Source of the DNA: Rheinheimera pacifica
GTDB taxonomy: Bacteria; Pseudomonadota; Gammaproteobacteria; Enterobacterales; Alteromonadaceae
Assembly (NCBI RefSeq): GCF_900108485.1
Contig: NZ_FNXF01000001.1
Coordinates: forward strand, 186,001-250,000
Length of the DNA: 64,000 bases
Direction of reading: 5' to 3'
Shown here: piece by piece, positions 1 to 9,865 of the stretch
Layout: every line of letters begins with the position of its first letter
How positions within the stretch are numbered: the stretch's first letter is position 1
Position numbers and translations under genes: made by a program
Notes under the pieces: model-generated
Seen by the model: only the letters and a program-made list of their open reading frames with translations
What the model was told of the DNA's origin: nothing
The model's database searches: none

Positions 1-259
1 CATTAAATGGGGCCTGATCTACGGCGTGGTGCTGTGTAATGCCCGCGCCATGGGCGAGTTTGGCGCCGTAGCGGTGGTGTCGGGCCGTATTCGTGGTGAA
101 ACCAATACCATGCCATTGCATATTGAAGTGCTGTACAACGAATATATGTTTACCGCCGCCTTTGCGGTGTCGTCCTTGTTAACCGGGCTGGCCCTGGTGA
201 CCATAGTGATCAAAAGCTATGTGGAATACAAAGACGAGCGCAAACATAAAACCGCCTGA
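1..259 (+). CDS. cysW: Sulfate/thiosulfate ABC transporter permease CysW, C-terminal part
   Basis: The gene runs off the left edge; 85 codons of the 3' end are visible, read from base 2. The product is the inner-membrane permease that, with CysU/CysT and the ATPase CysA, imports sulfate and thiosulfate for cysteine synthesis. The visible part contains the family segment [11 protein letters not shown] followed by [12 protein letters not shown], then LYNEY and a last hydrophobic helix ([18 protein letters not shown]) with a charged cytoplasmic tail, all very like E. coli CysW. In E. coli cysA follows cysW directly. Here a convergent porin gene follows instead, so the ATPase must be encoded upstream or elsewhere. 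The match to CysW is strong; only the missing 5' end limits the call. Confidence 0.9.
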   Translation, partial: IKWGLIYGVVLCNARAMGEFGAVAVVSGRIRGETNTMPLHIEVLYNEYMFTAAFAVSSLLTGLALVTIVIKSYVEYKDERKHKTA

Positions 260-268
260 TGCTGACGT

Positions 269-293
269 TAAAAAAAAGCCCCGCAAGCGGGGC
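269..293 (-). terminator. Rho-independent terminator of the porin gene
   Basis: On the minus strand a GC-rich stem, GCCCCGC and GCGGGGC separated by two bases (278-293), runs straight into a T tract (269-277). It lies about 100 bases past the porin stop codon. On the plus strand no T run follows the stem, so it should act mainly on porin transcription, though it may also slow cysW readthrough. Confidence 0.8.
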
Positions 294-390
294 AACCAAA
301 ACGGTTATTTCAACAGGAGGAGGAAGGTGCATTTGCCAATCCGTGGCGCTGCAATTCATCCATAAAAACGGTGTTACAGCTAATACCTGT

Positions 391-1419
391 TTAGAAGCTG
401 TAAATAATACCCAGTGACAAACCAGTGTTGTTTTCGCCTGCAATGGCAGGGGCTGTTGTACCGCGGCCACCGCCAGAAATACTGTAAAGTGCCGCTTCAT
501 CGTTTGAGGTAATACCGTAAGCGGCATACAGCGTCAGATCTTTACCCAGGTTACGGTCAACGCCTACCACTGCCAACGTGGCGCCAGTATCCGGGGTGTC
601 GTTATCACTTACCTGATACAGCTGGGCACGCAGTACATATTTATTCAGCTTGTAGCTGGCACCCGCACCATAAACATCGCGGTCGCCGCCGGGAATATCA
701 CTGGCATTTTGATACAACGCCGATACCCGTAGCTGAGCGCCAATATCGTAATAGGCACCCAGCCGGATGGCTTTAGGGTCAATACCCTCTATGCCTTCAA
801 AGCTTTCATAAGCGGCTGCCAGATACAGACCTTTTACTTCATAGGTTAAAGAGGTGCTGTAAGACTCGCGTACATTGTCGGTGGTGGAGCCGGTAGTATT
901 ATGCGGTGTGTAATGAAAGGCCCAACTGATATTGTTAAATTGCGGGCTTTCATAGGCTACGCCATTTTTAAATCGCTCATCAAACACGTTACCAATATTA
1001 CTGCTACCGGTATTAAGCCGGGTAAGGTTGCGGATATCACCAATGCGGTCACCAAACTGGTCAACTTTACTGCGAATGGCTTTTAGCGGCGTATCAAACT
1101 GGCCTACTTTTAGCGTACCGAATTCGCCGCGTAGGCCAACATAAGAATCCCGGTCTGCAAACTGACCACTGCCCTCATCAAACCGAATGGTTTGCTCTAA
1201 CTGGACAAAGGCTTCCAGGCCATCTTCCAGCTTGGTACTGGCACGAAAACCTAACCGGCTGGAGTTGCTGGACACATTGGTGCCGCTGTCTACACCGTTA
1301 TCCAGCTGATCCAGTGATAAATGGGCGCGGCCATAAATGCTGACATCGGCAGCTTGTGCCTGGGCACTGAGCGCCAGTATAACGGCAGCAGCAATACCGC
1401 TTGTAATAGCGTATTTCAT
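391..1419 (-). CDS. Outer-membrane porin of the general gram-negative trimeric type
   Basis: This 342-residue protein is predicted to form a 16-strand beta-barrel channel for small hydrophilic solutes. It starts with a clear Sec signal peptide (MKYAITSGIAAAVILALSAQAQA) and mature VSIYGRAHLSLDQL, the usual first strand of Porin_4 proteins. It ends in GIIYSF, a terminal phenylalanine read by the BAM complex. The segment RLGFRASTKLEDGLEAFVQLEQ is the typical second to third strand, and GDRIGDIRNLTR lies in the constriction-loop region. AGGATA precedes the ATG at a normal distance. The gene stands alone, with about 200 AT-rich bases upstream and a terminator downstream. Its specificity cannot be read from sequence, and the neighbouring cysW is probably unrelated. 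Confidence 0.9.
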   Translation of the reverse strand: MKYAITSGIAAAVILALSAQAQAADVSIYGRAHLSLDQLDNGVDSGTNVSSNSSRLGFRASTKLEDGLEAFVQLEQTIRFDEGSGQFADRDSYVGLRGEFGTLKVGQFDTPLKAIRSKVDQFGDRIGDIRNLTRLNTGSSNIGNVFDERFKNGVAYESPQFNNISWAFHYTPHNTTGSTTDNVRESYSTSLTYEVKGLYLAAAYESFEGIEGIDPKAIRLGAYYDIGAQLRVSALYQNASDIPGGDRDVYGAGASYKLNKYVLRAQLYQVSDNDTPDTGATLAVVGVDRNLGKDLTLYAAYGITSNDEAALYSISGGGRGTTAPAIAGENNTGLSLGIIYSF

Positions 1420-1620
1420 AATAGATATCCTGTGTTTGGTTTAATTAATTGTCGTTTTTAACTAGGGGTAAACGGGGGGCAGTGCTGCTGTGGTAAGGTA
1501 AATTTATACGTTAAAATTGAAATAGTAAATTGAGTTTTTATTCTTTAAAGGAATATAAAATAAGTGAATGTATATTGCCTTCCGTGGCTCAGCGGCAGCA
1601 GTTCAGGGAAATTGCCGTAG

Positions 1621-2409
1621 TCAGAATACTGACAGCTTGCTGTTAGCCAAATCAGTTACCAGCATATGACCGGGGCTGTGAGTAATGCAAAAATCTACTT
1701 TAGCATTGGCTATGGCTACCTGGGGGGTAACGCCGCAAGCCCAGAATACCGGCACTTCGCCGGGCTTTATGGTTACCGCATCGCCAAAATCCGGTTTACT
1801 GATATCAGCAATACCAATAGCAGCCGGGTCGCCAAAATGCACCGGCGCGCCATGTACCTGCGGAAAGCGCGAACAAATTTGTATTGCCCGGATAGCATCG
1901 GCCGGTTTCATTGGCCGCATACTTACCACCATACCACCATGAAATACCCCGGCCGGCGTGCAGGCGATATTAGTGCGGTACATCGGCACGTTTACTTTCT
2001 CTGTGATATTACGGATTTCCAGGCCGTCAGCCAATAACGACTCTTCAAACGAGAACGAGCAGCCAATTAAAAAGGTGACTAAATCATCACGCCATACATC
2101 ACGCACATCGGTTACTTCATCTGTTAGCTGGCCGTTGCGGAAAATGCGGTACTTTGGCAGATCAGTGCGGATATCCAGATCTTTGGCCAAAGAGGGCATA
2201 TCAATAACGCCAGGTGTTGCCGCCATGCCTAAAAGCGGGCAGGGCTTGGGGTTAAAGTGGCAAAACTGCAGAAAATCGGCGGCGTACTGCCTGGGCAGTA
2301 TTGCCATATTGGCCTGAACAAAACCCGGCGCAAAACCCGAAGTATTGCCACTAAAGGCACCACTGCGACACTGTTGGCGTAACTGGTAAGGGCTAAGCAT
2401 TGAGGACAT
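1621..2409 (-). CDS. YcsI/DUF1445 (UPF0317) family protein, putative hydro-lyase
   Basis: The protein has 262 residues and belongs to the YcsI/UPF0317 family, annotated as putative hydro-lyase; some relatives are called D-glutamate cyclase-like. Family landmarks are the N-terminal stretch [20 protein letters not shown], then [13 protein letters not shown], a central [12 protein letters not shown], and near the end [12 protein letters not shown] followed by [15 protein letters not shown] chose the ATG at 2409 because GGAGA sits six bases before it. The longer GTG-started frame would put that ribosome site inside the gene. It lies between the porin and a convergent-free upstream gap and shows no obvious operon partner. 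Family assignment is firm; the reaction is not established from this sequence. Confidence 0.85.
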   Translation of the reverse strand: MSSMLSPYQLRQQCRSGAFSGNTSGFAPGFVQANMAILPRQYAADFLQFCHFNPKPCPLLGMAATPGVIDMPSLAKDLDIRTDLPKYRIFRNGQLTDEVTDVRDVWRDDLVTFLIGCSFSFEESLLADGLEIRNITEKVNVPMYRTNIACTPAGVFHGGMVVSMRPMKPADAIRAIQICSRFPQVHGAPVHFGDPAAIGIADISKPDFGDAVTIKPGEVPVFWACGVTPQVAIANAKVDFCITHSPGHMLVTDLANSKLSVF

Positions 2410-2476
2410 AACGGTCTCCACTTTATAAATTATTTACGCTGCTTACTATAGATTAAGCGCAGTACCTGAATTTTAT

Positions 2477-3916
2477 CTATTTATCTTTGCTGGCTTTTTG
2501 TTGTAACCATGCCATCCCGGCGGGGGTTAAGCGATATTTTTGTAAGCGGCTGCGTGGTTTATCGGGTTGTGTCATTTCTATCAGTTTTTGGCTAATGGCG
2601 GTTTGCTGATAATGCTGCCGAAAATGTTTTTCGTCTTTTAACCCCAACGCCGCCATGATTTCTGTCCGGCTCATTTCACCGTTGACTACTGCGAGTAAAC
2701 GCGCAACTTCGGGGGTGACTTCGGGGGTGACTTCGGGGGTAAGGTAAGGCTTAGCAACCCATTCCGCCTCTGGCCGCCAGATCACCGCACTGAATTGATT
2801 GCCCGCTACGTCATCTATCAACTCGATGCGCGGCCACTCCTGCAGTGCGCGGGGAATACCGCTGCCTATGCCGCGATAGGGCAATATCTGCGAGGCATGT
2901 TCTGTGAGCGTTGGATTACGGCGATTGGTTTTGCCCTGGCGAATGGTTTCCACGCTAAGGCTGTCGGGCAGGTGGCCGGGGCTGATAATCTCTAACCGGT
3001 CTGCAAAAACCATTAGCCGGATCGACGCGCTGGTAAAATAGTCGCGGTGAATCAAAGCATTTACCAGCAGTTCCTCCAGTGCGGTTTCAGGAATCTCTAA
3101 CTCGCCCAACGTATTAAAGCCCCGGCCACGTTGTACATGGTGCAAATTGCGTTTGATAAATGCAAAGGCGCCACGAAACTGCTCCAACAGATTGCCGCGA
3201 ATGTCTTCACTGTCCAGATAGCGGGTGTCGTAAAGCGCTGTACCTGGAAATGCCACGGCCTTAATCTCAAAGGCGGGGCGGTAGCGTTGCGGGTTACGGC
3301 CAAACAACATCAGCCCGGCCAGATTGAGCTCGCGGCCATCACTCAGGCTCAGGTTTCGCAGCAGTTGTTCCAGCGGTTGGCTGGCAAATTCGTTGTTCTG
3401 GCCGTAGCGGCGGCTGAAGTAGTTATTAAAAGCTTTATCATCAATATCCGCCGCCGAGCTGCCTGATACCGGCACCACATCGGCATACACTAAACCTGCG
3501 CGCTGAAACATGCGTTGCATTTCCTCGCGGGAAGTAACATGCCGTTTGTCTGCACCTTGTTTAACCCAAATACGGCCCTGATTGTCTATATAAGGCTTGG
3601 CCAATCCATCGGGTACGCGCACCACCATCACAATACCGGCATCTGTTTGTACATTCTCAGTAGTCGGGTGTACCGGCGGGCGCACATTGTGCGATGCGGC
3701 GTTGCTAAGCAATTGGTTTAAGCGTTGAACCGCTGCAGCATCCAACCCTACAACCGAACCATCATCAGCCACACCGAGAAACAAGCAGCCACCGCCGCTA
3801 TTGGCGAATGCCGCCAGCTCGGCACTCAGGCTGTCAGCGTTGGTTGCATCGCGCTTAAACTGGTTGCGGCTATCTTCGCCGCAAGCGAGTAGCTGATTTA
3901 AGTCGGCCAGGTTCAT
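2477..3916 (-). CDS. AlbA_2 (Schlafen-type) domain putative DNA-binding regulator with ATPase-like C-terminal region
   Basis: The 479-residue protein opens with an AlbA_2 domain (about residues 1-130: ESRNQFK-like start EDSRNQFKRD, then ANSGGGCLFLGVADDG and VVRVPDG). A region follows that in this family matches a GHKL-type ATP-binding fold (LEELLVNALIHRDY; GSGIPRALQEW), and a C-terminal winged-helix-like part ends it. Such proteins are often labelled transcriptional regulators or RecG-related, but most have no known target. The ATG at 3916 was chosen because AGGAG lies just before it; the open frame extends 15 codons further without a ribosome site. The linker carries TPEV three times in a row, made by a 12-base tandem repeat (2706-2740). 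It sits 66 bases downstream of recG on the same strand and may be co-transcribed. Confidence 0.8.
   Translation of the reverse strand: MNLADLNQLLACGEDSRNQFKRDATNADSLSAELAAFANSGGGCLFLGVADDGSVVGLDAAAVQRLNQLLSNAASHNVRPPVHPTTENVQTDAGIVMVVRVPDGLAKPYIDNQGRIWVKQGADKRHVTSREEMQRMFQRAGLVYADVVPVSGSSAADIDDKAFNNYFSRRYGQNNEFASQPLEQLLRNLSLSDGRELNLAGLMLFGRNPQRYRPAFEIKAVAFPGTALYDTRYLDSEDIRGNLLEQFRGAFAFIKRNLHHVQRGRGFNTLGELEIPETALEELLVNALIHRDYFTSASIRLMVFADRLEIISPGHLPDSLSVETIRQGKTNRRNPTLTEHASQILPYRGIGSGIPRALQEWPRIELIDDVAGNQFSAVIWRPEAEWVAKPYLTPEVTPEVTPEVARLLAVVNGEMSRTEIMAALGLKDEKHFRQHYQQTAISQKLIEMTQPDKPRSRLQKYRLTPAGMAWLQQKASKDK
2706..2740. repeat. Three tandem 12-base units inside the AlbA_2-domain gene
   Basis: The unit ACTTCGGGGGTG occurs at 2706-2717 and 2718-2729, with 11 matching bases at 2730-2740. 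Each copy encodes TPEV on the minus strand, so loss or gain of a unit keeps the frame and only changes linker length. Confidence 0.9.
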
Positions 3917-3982
3917 AGCACTCCTTTGGCATACCGCTGGCTGCATATTGTATGTAAGCAATAGCTTATAGTGGCAGAGACT

Positions 3983-6067
3983 TCAGGCATTACCATAAAT
4001 TTCTTTATTGGCCAGCCAGCGTTTGATTAGCGCCAGGCTGGCGGGGCGGTTGTGTTGCCATAGCTGTGTGGCCAGTTGTTGTGCCTGCGGCAGTAAGTCG
4101 GCGTCGCGGGCTAGATCGGCAATTTTAAACTGCAAAATACCCGTTTGGCGGGTGCCCAATAGTTCACCAGGGCCGCGTATTTCAAGGTCACGCTGGGCAA
4201 TAACAAAGCCGTCATTAGAATCGCGCAGTACGCCAAGCCGCGATTGCGCGGTGCGGGACAGCGGCGCATGGTACAGCAATACACAGTGTGAGGCGGTGCT
4301 GCCACGGCCAACGCGGCCGCGTAACTGATGCAACTGGGCCAGGCCGAGCCGCTCGGGATTTTCAATAATCATTAAACTGGCATTGGGTACATCTACGCCA
4401 ACTTCAATCACGGTAGTTGCGACCAGTAAATCCAGTTCGCCACTGCTGAATTGCTGCATTACCGTTTGTTTTTCAGCGGCTTTTAACCGGCCGTGGATCA
4501 GGCCAATGCGTAAGTCGGGTAGTGCCTGTTGTAGCAATACCAGCGTATCTTCGGCAGCCTGACTCTGCAGCGTTTCAGACTCTTCAATTAAGGTGCATAC
4601 CCAGTACGCCTGGCGCTGCTCGCTTTGCACGGCGCTACGTACCCGATCGATAATATCATCGCGCCGCGTATCCGGTATTGCCACGGTGGTTACCGGTGTG
4701 CGGCCGGGCGGCAGTTCGTCAATAATAGAGGTATCCAGATCAGCATAAGCCGTCATCGCCAGCGTGCGCGGTATCGGCGTGGCGGTCATCACCAGCTGAT
4801 GCGGATACTTACCTTCGATACCGCCTTTTTCACGCAGCGCTAAGCGCTGATGCACGCCAAAGCGGTGTTGCTCGTCGATAATGATCAGCGTTAAGGCATT
4901 AAATTCTACCTGCTGCTGAAACAAAGCATGGGTACCTACCACCATTTGCGCGCTGCCATCCGCAATGGCTGTAAGGGCTGTCTGGCGCGCTTTGCCTTTG
5001 GTTTTGCCGCCCAGCCAGGCCACGCTGATAGCCAGAGGTTCAAACCAGCGGGCAAAGTTAACCGCGTGTTGCTCGGCCAGCAATTCAGTGGGCGCCATTA
5101 ACGCCACCTGATAACCATTACCTATAGCGGTAAGTGCAGCTAATGCTGCTACCAGCGTTTTACCTGAACCAACATCGCCCTGTACTAAGCGTAACATCGG
5201 CAGCGTTTGGCTTAAGTCGTGGCGTATTTCGTCAGTTACCCGCTGCTGGGCTTTCGTAGGCGAAAACGGCAGTGCGGCTAAAAAACGCTGCTGCAAGCTG
5301 TTGTCAATATGCAGCGCTATAGCCTGTTGTTGCTGGCTTTGGCTGCGCAGTTTGTGCATGCTCAGTTGCTGCGCCACTAACTCTTCAATAATCAGCCGTT
5401 GCTGCGCCGGGTGTTTACCCAGCTCCAGTAATTGCAGGCTGGCGTCAGGTGGCGGCCGGTGAATATAAGTTAATGCTTCAGTAAGCGACCACGGCTGGCG
5501 CAGCATATCAGCAGGCAAATATTCATCCGGCTGGCTGCGCTGTAAATACAGTAGCGCGGCATCGGTAAGGCTGCGCCAGGTGGCCTGGCGTAAGCCTTCT
5601 GTGGTGGGGTAAATGGGGGTTAAGGTTTCACTTACTTCGGTCAGCAGTTCGTCGCTGTGTACACGGTATTCCGGGTGCAGCATTTCCAGCCCGCGCGGGC
5701 CGCGCTTGGCTTCACCAAAGCAGCGTAGCAGCACGCCTGGAGTAACAGCGTTTTTCTGTGCGGCACTAAAATGAAAAAAGCGCAGGGTAAGAAAACCGCT
5801 ACCATCTTTAATTTTTACCAGCCAGCTGCGCCTTTTACCCATTTGTATTTCACTGCTGGTAACCTCGCCCAGCACAGTGCCATGCATCAGTGGCATTAAA
5901 TCAGCGATAGCATAAATGCGGGTGCGGTCTTCATAACGTAGCGGCAGGTGAAATAAAATATCCTGTACGCTTTGTATGCCCAGTTTTTCCAGCCGCTCGG
6001 CCACTTTGGCGCCTACACCTTTAATGGCAGAAACAGGTTGTCTGGCAACAGAATCGGCTAACGTCAT
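3983..6067 (-). CDS. recG: ATP-dependent DNA helicase RecG
   Basis: The 694-residue protein is a full-length RecG, the branch-migrating helicase that regresses stalled replication forks and remodels recombination intermediates. The N-terminal wedge/OB region (IKGVGAKVAERLEKLGI; LPLRYEDRTR) binds the branch point. The helicase core shows Walker A GDVGSGKT, motif II DEQH (IIDEQHRFGVHQR), motif III MTATPIPRTL and motif VI QLRGRVGRG. The TRG-type segment near the end contains GTRQTG. Its ATG overlaps the TGA of the upstream solute-binding protein gene by one base, so translation is probably coupled, placing recG at the far end of the gmk-rpoZ-spoT-ridA transcript. In E. coli recG also lies downstream of spoT, with trmH between. 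Confidence 0.97.
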   Translation of the reverse strand: MTLADSVARQPVSAIKGVGAKVAERLEKLGIQSVQDILFHLPLRYEDRTRIYAIADLMPLMHGTVLGEVTSSEIQMGKRRSWLVKIKDGSGFLTLRFFHFSAAQKNAVTPGVLLRCFGEAKRGPRGLEMLHPEYRVHSDELLTEVSETLTPIYPTTEGLRQATWRSLTDAALLYLQRSQPDEYLPADMLRQPWSLTEALTYIHRPPPDASLQLLELGKHPAQQRLIIEELVAQQLSMHKLRSQSQQQQAIALHIDNSLQQRFLAALPFSPTKAQQRVTDEIRHDLSQTLPMLRLVQGDVGSGKTLVAALAALTAIGNGYQVALMAPTELLAEQHAVNFARWFEPLAISVAWLGGKTKGKARQTALTAIADGSAQMVVGTHALFQQQVEFNALTLIIIDEQHRFGVHQRLALREKGGIEGKYPHQLVMTATPIPRTLAMTAYADLDTSIIDELPPGRTPVTTVAIPDTRRDDIIDRVRSAVQSEQRQAYWVCTLIEESETLQSQAAEDTLVLLQQALPDLRIGLIHGRLKAAEKQTVMQQFSSGELDLLVATTVIEVGVDVPNASLMIIENPERLGLAQLHQLRGRVGRGSTASHCVLLYHAPLSRTAQSRLGVLRDSNDGFVIAQRDLEIRGPGELLGTRQTGILQFKIADLARDADLLPQAQQLATQLWQHNRPASLALIKRWLANKEIYGNA

Positions 6068-6891
6068 CAGGGCTGTGTATTCAACTGGGGGGCAGGCCTG
6101 ATGGGCTCTGCATATAAACGTTCTACCGTGCCGTCGTTTAACATTGTAGCCAGATGTTGGCGCAGTATAGGTTCCATTGCTGCATACGGGCTTAGCCGTG
6201 ACAAACCAACATGAATAAAGCCAGACTGGCCGCGGCTGAAGTCGATACCCGCATTACGGAATTTATTATGGTAACTGCTGACACTGTTAATAGCTTCAGA
6301 TGTACTGACGGTAGGTGCGACTAAACCATCTACCCGGCCCCGTATGACCATTTCCAGCCCGGCTTCAATCGAGTCTACTTCAACAATCTGACGTTGTTTT
6401 TGCTTTAGTAATGCCATTAGCGCCGGTGAATAAACATAGCTGCGGATACTCACCAGTGTTAGTTGTTGCAACTGCGCTTCGGTTTCTACCTGGCGCCTGT
6501 CATCCTGGCGGACAAACAGGCTTTCCGGCACCGTTTTATTGTAGGGCAAAAGGTGCATGATGGCGTCACGCTCGGCACTGAATTTCAGGTTAGACATTAA
6601 ATCTACTTTGCCTTCTGCCATTAACCGAAAGCAACGGGCTACCGGCGTTTGTGGTGTAAAAATCAGCTTAAAGCCTGCGCGGCGGGCTAACTCCTGCATT
6701 AAATCAACCGACGGGCCGTAAGGTGTGCTGACATCTTCATAATGATGAAAGCGGGAAAAATGATCCAGACACCAAAGCAGCTGCGGCTCGCTTTCGCCCG
6801 GCAGCGGCTCTTCTGCCTGCACTGTTGCAGCTGCCAGCCAACTGGCCAGCATAACGGTAACAGTAAGGCAGAGCAGACGGGCTTTGGTCAT
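6067..6891 (-). CDS. Periplasmic solute-binding protein, SBP family 3 type
   Basis: The 274-residue protein begins with a Sec signal peptide (cleavage likely after ATVQA, near residue 26). The rest has the pattern of amino-acid-type periplasmic binding proteins: PYGPSVDLMQELARRAGFKLIFTPQTP, followed by DLMSNLKFSAERD. A paired lobe carries SIRSYVYSP and a hinge return VDGLVAP. No permease or ATPase gene is adjacent, so it may be an orphan binding or sensory protein rather than part of a transporter. It lies seven bases after ridA and its stop overlaps the recG start, which points to one transcript. The ligand is unknown. Related copies in Alteromonadales are usually labelled transporter substrate-binding domain protein. 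Confidence 0.8.
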   Translation of the reverse strand: MTKARLLCLTVTVMLASWLAAATVQAEEPLPGESEPQLLWCLDHFSRFHHYEDVSTPYGPSVDLMQELARRAGFKLIFTPQTPVARCFRLMAEGKVDLMSNLKFSAERDAIMHLLPYNKTVPESLFVRQDDRRQVETEAQLQQLTLVSIRSYVYSPALMALLKQKQRQIVEVDSIEAGLEMVIRGRVDGLVAPTVSTSEAINSVSSYHNKFRNAGIDFSRGQSGFIHVGLSRLSPYAAMEPILRQHLATMLNDGTVERLYAEPIRPAPQLNTQP

Positions 6892-6898
6892 TGTCGGC

Positions 6899-7291
6899 CT
6901 AATGCGTAGAGGGCACTTCCATCACGCCATCTATTTCAATCTGGCTGGCGCGCGGCAGGGCCGATACCTGTACAGCGGCGCGGGCCGGGTAAGGTTCGGC
7001 AAAGTACTGGCTCATAATTTCATTTACCGTGGCAAACTGGCCAAGATCAGTAAGAAATATATTTACCTTTACCATGTCGTTCAGGCTGCCACCGGCGGCG
7101 TCACATACTGCAGCCAGGTTTTTAAATACCTGATGGGTTTGCTCGGCAAAGTTTTCTGATATCAACTGCATAGTAGCTGGCAGCAGTGGGATCTGGCCGG
7201 ACAAATATACTGTGGTACCAATTTTTACCGCCTGGCTGTATGTGCCAATGGCGGCCGGGGCATCGCTGGTACGGATAATCACTTTAGACAT
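6899..7291 (-). CDS. ridA: RidA family enamine/imine deaminase
   Basis: This 130-residue cytosolic protein matches the RidA/YjgF family, which hydrolyses reactive 2-aminoacrylate and related imines released by PLP enzymes such as IlvA, giving 2-ketoacids and ammonia. Signature stretches are [10 protein letters not shown] near residue 14, LSGQIPL near 30, and [13 protein letters not shown], whose arginine is the substrate-carboxylate ligand in RidA proteins. Length and the glutamate near the end (QIEIDGV) fit the active branch. It sits five bases after spoT on the same strand; the spoT-ridA pairing is common in gammaproteobacteria. The initiator is ATG, with GGAAAT-type weak ribosome site before it. 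Confidence 0.92.
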   Translation of the reverse strand: MSKVIIRTSDAPAAIGTYSQAVKIGTTVYLSGQIPLLPATMQLISENFAEQTHQVFKNLAAVCDAAGGSLNDMVKVNIFLTDLGQFATVNEIMSQYFAEPYPARAAVQVSALPRASQIEIDGVMEVPSTH

Positions 7292-7296
7292 GCTGT

Positions 7297-9420
7297 TTAT
7301 TTCCTTCTGTAAACTTTTTGTACGTCTGGCATCACGCGGATTTTGCGCATTACATTGGCCAGATGCACCCTGTCACGCACCGACAGCGTAATTTTAATCA
7401 CGTATTCACCGGTGTCGCGATCGTCAGTGGCTAAGTCCTGAATATTAGACCCTTGCGAGGCAATCAGGGTGGTAAGTTTAGCCAACACGCCCTGCCGGTT
7501 AACAATAAACACGCGGATATCACACAGGAACTGTTTATCGCCGGTTTTGTCCCAGCGTACCGGGAAGAACTTACCCGGCTCTTTATCCCAGCCTTTAATA
7601 TTACGACAATCGGCCCGGTGTACGTTCAGACCTTTGCCCGGCGTAGCGTTGGCAATAATATCATCACCCGGTATTGGCCGGCAGCATTTGCCGAATGTCA
7701 GTAACATACCTTCAGAGCCAATAATAAAGGCTTTGCTTTTCGGCATCGGGCCGTTATTGTCTTTACTGCTGGATTCATCAGAATCAAACTCGCCCAGCAG
7801 GCGCCGTGCTACGGCGATGGCCAGCTGATTACCCAGGCCAATTTCACTGCAAAGCTCGTCTAATGATTTTTGTTTGGTGTTTTGCAGTACCTGTTCTATC
7901 CGCTCCGGGGCGATATCTTCCAGTTTAACTTCACCTAACGCTGAGCTTAACAAGCGCCGGCCCAGGCTAATAGATTCATTTTGTTGCTGTTTTTTCAGGT
8001 AATTACGAATGCCCAAAATAGCCCGGCTGGTAACTACGTAGTTTAGCCAGTTGGCATTGGGTTTACCGCCCGGGCTGGTAACAATTTCTACTGTCTGCCC
8101 GGTTTCCAGTGGTTTGTTCAGCGGGTAGGGGCGCCGGTCTACTTTGGCTCCTACGCAGCGGTTGCCAATGTCGGTATGTACGGCGTAGGCAAAATCTACT
8201 GCGGTGGCGCCAATCGGCAGCTCAACAATTTTACCTTTGGGGGAGAACACATACAGCTCGTCGGGATATAGTTCTGATTTTACATTTTCGACAAACTCAG
8301 CGCTGTTACCGGCATTTTGCTGTAATTCCAGCAGGCTTTGGATCCACCTTCTGGCACGAATTTGCGCGGTAGTGTCCTGGTGCTGGCCGTTAGCTTTATA
8401 CATCCAGTGCGCAGCAATACCCTTGTCGGCCATTTCGTCCATTTCGCGGGTACGCATTTGTATTTCTACCGGTATACCGTGCGGGCCAATTAAAGAGGTA
8501 TGTAGCGACTGATAACCATTTTGTTTAGGGATGGCGATATAGTCTTTAAAGCGGATTTCAATCGGCTTGTACAAGTTATGCACTACACCCAAAGTGCGGT
8601 AGCAGTGATCAACGCTGTCTACCACTACGCGAAAGGCATAAATGTCCATTACGTCGTTGAACATCAGCTCTTTGTTTTTCATTTTACGGTAGATGCTGTA
8701 CAGGTGTTTTTCGCGGCCGCTGACATCGGCATTAATACCGGCTTGCTCTAAGCGGCCTAAAATTTCATGCTGAATTTTTTCCAGCAGCTCACGGCGGTTG
8801 CCGCGTGCCTGCTTTACCGCTGTGGATAACGCACGGTAACGCATAGGGTACAGCGCCTGAAAGCCCCAGTCTTCCAGCTCGTTTTTAATATTGTGAATAC
8901 CAAGGCGGTTAGCAATAGGGGCGTACAGTTCGAGGGTTTCTTTGGCAATGCGGCGGCGCTTTTCTGGCCGCAGGGCACCTAAAGTACGCATATTGTGGGT
9001 GCGATCGGCCAGTTTAATTAAAATAACGCGGATATCCTGCGTCATGGCCATAAACATTTTTTGCAGGTTGGTAACTTCAAATTCCTGATAGTCTTTGAAC
9101 TTTACCTTATCAAGCTTACTTACTCCCTGCACCAGCTCTGCAACGGTATTACCAAACAGCCGGGTTAAGTCTTCTTTGCTTACCGGGGTATCTTCAATGA
9201 CATCATGCAGCAGGGCAGCCATTAAGGTTTCGTGGTCCATATGCATATCGGCCAGAATACTGCTTACGGCAACAGGGTGGGTTATGTAGGGTTCGCCGCT
9301 GGAGCGGGTTTGTGGCGCGTGCGCATCCCTTGCCACTACATAGGCTTGTTGCACTAAGGCAACCTGCTCTGGCGGCAAATAGGCACTAATCTGGTTTTTC
9401 AGACCTTCAAATAAATACAC
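7297..9420 (-). CDS. spoT: Bifunctional (p)ppGpp synthetase/hydrolase SpoT
   Basis: The 707-residue protein makes and mainly degrades the stringent-response alarmone (p)ppGpp. It has an N-terminal HD hydrolase domain ([28 protein letters not shown]), a synthetase domain ([44 protein letters not shown]), a TGS domain ([23 protein letters not shown]) and a C-terminal ACT domain. Retention of HDVIEDT marks it as a hydrolase-competent SpoT, not RelA. The start is taken as GTG at 9420, giving VYLFEGLK (E. coli: MYLFESL), because GGGAG lies five bases upstream; the open frame extends four more codons without a site. It lies in the gmk-rpoZ-spoT cluster, as in E. coli. Confidence 0.96.
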   Translation of the reverse strand: MYLFEGLKNQISAYLPPEQVALVQQAYVVARDAHAPQTRSSGEPYITHPVAVSSILADMHMDHETLMAALLHDVIEDTPVSKEDLTRLFGNTVAELVQGVSKLDKVKFKDYQEFEVTNLQKMFMAMTQDIRVILIKLADRTHNMRTLGALRPEKRRRIAKETLELYAPIANRLGIHNIKNELEDWGFQALYPMRYRALSTAVKQARGNRRELLEKIQHEILGRLEQAGINADVSGREKHLYSIYRKMKNKELMFNDVMDIYAFRVVVDSVDHCYRTLGVVHNLYKPIEIRFKDYIAIPKQNGYQSLHTSLIGPHGIPVEIQMRTREMDEMADKGIAAHWMYKANGQHQDTTAQIRARRWIQSLLELQQNAGNSAEFVENVKSELYPDELYVFSPKGKIVELPIGATAVDFAYAVHTDIGNRCVGAKVDRRPYPLNKPLETGQTVEIVTSPGGKPNANWLNYVVTSRAILGIRNYLKKQQQNESISLGRRLLSSALGEVKLEDIAPERIEQVLQNTKQKSLDELCSEIGLGNQLAIAVARRLLGEFDSDESSSKDNNGPMPKSKAFIIGSEGMLLTFGKCCRPIPGDDIIANATPGKGLNVHRADCRNIKGWDKEPGKFFPVRWDKTGDKQFLCDIRVFIVNRQGVLAKLTTLIASQGSNIQDLATDDRDTGEYVIKITLSVRDRVHLANVMRKIRVMPDVQKVYRRK

Positions 9421-9544
9421 CTGTGCTCCCAAACTGCGACAGCAAATAAAACACGCCGTTAAGCGCGGGATTTATTATGAATATACGTCTATTTATCACA
9501 GTTGCCAACGGCTAAACGCCGCTGGCCTGTAGATGGAGGGGTTT

Positions 9545-9820
9545 TTAGTGGTCTGAACCGATAATAGCAGCTACAGCAGCCATTTCTGACGCTTCCTGCT
9601 GGATCTGGTCGCGACGTTCCTGCTCATCCAGTACGGAGTTCGTAATAAAACCTTTTTCAATTTCGCGCAGGGCAACTACGGTAGGCTTGTCGTTTTCAAC
9701 ATCTACCATCGGCTCTTTGCCTTCTACCGCTAACTGACGGGCACGGCGTGCGGCCACCAGAATTAAGTCAAAACGGTTACCAATTTTATCTACTGCATCT
9801 TGAACAGTTACGCGTGCCAT
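9545..9820 (-). CDS. rpoZ: RNA polymerase omega subunit RpoZ
   Basis: The 91-residue omega subunit helps fold and hold the beta-prime subunit of RNA polymerase and contributes to ppGpp binding site 1. It begins [19 protein letters not shown], nearly the same as E. coli, and keeps VAARRARQ and VALREIEKG. Its place between gmk and spoT is the standard gammaproteobacterial arrangement, and links the alarmone enzyme with one of its receptor subunits. About 125 bases separate it from spoT, so a second promoter for spoT is possible, but none stands out. Confidence 0.97.
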   Translation of the reverse strand: MARVTVQDAVDKIGNRFDLILVAARRARQLAVEGKEPMVDVENDKPTVVALREIEKGFITNSVLDEQERRDQIQQEASEMAAVAAIIGSDH

Positions 9821-9865
9821 TTACCACTCCAGTGTTCGGGCCATCACAAGACAGACTAGTTTACG

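Noticed and set aside
2706-2740. CRISPR-like repeat
   Set aside because: The units are 12 bases long, directly adjacent and within a coding frame, with no spacers.
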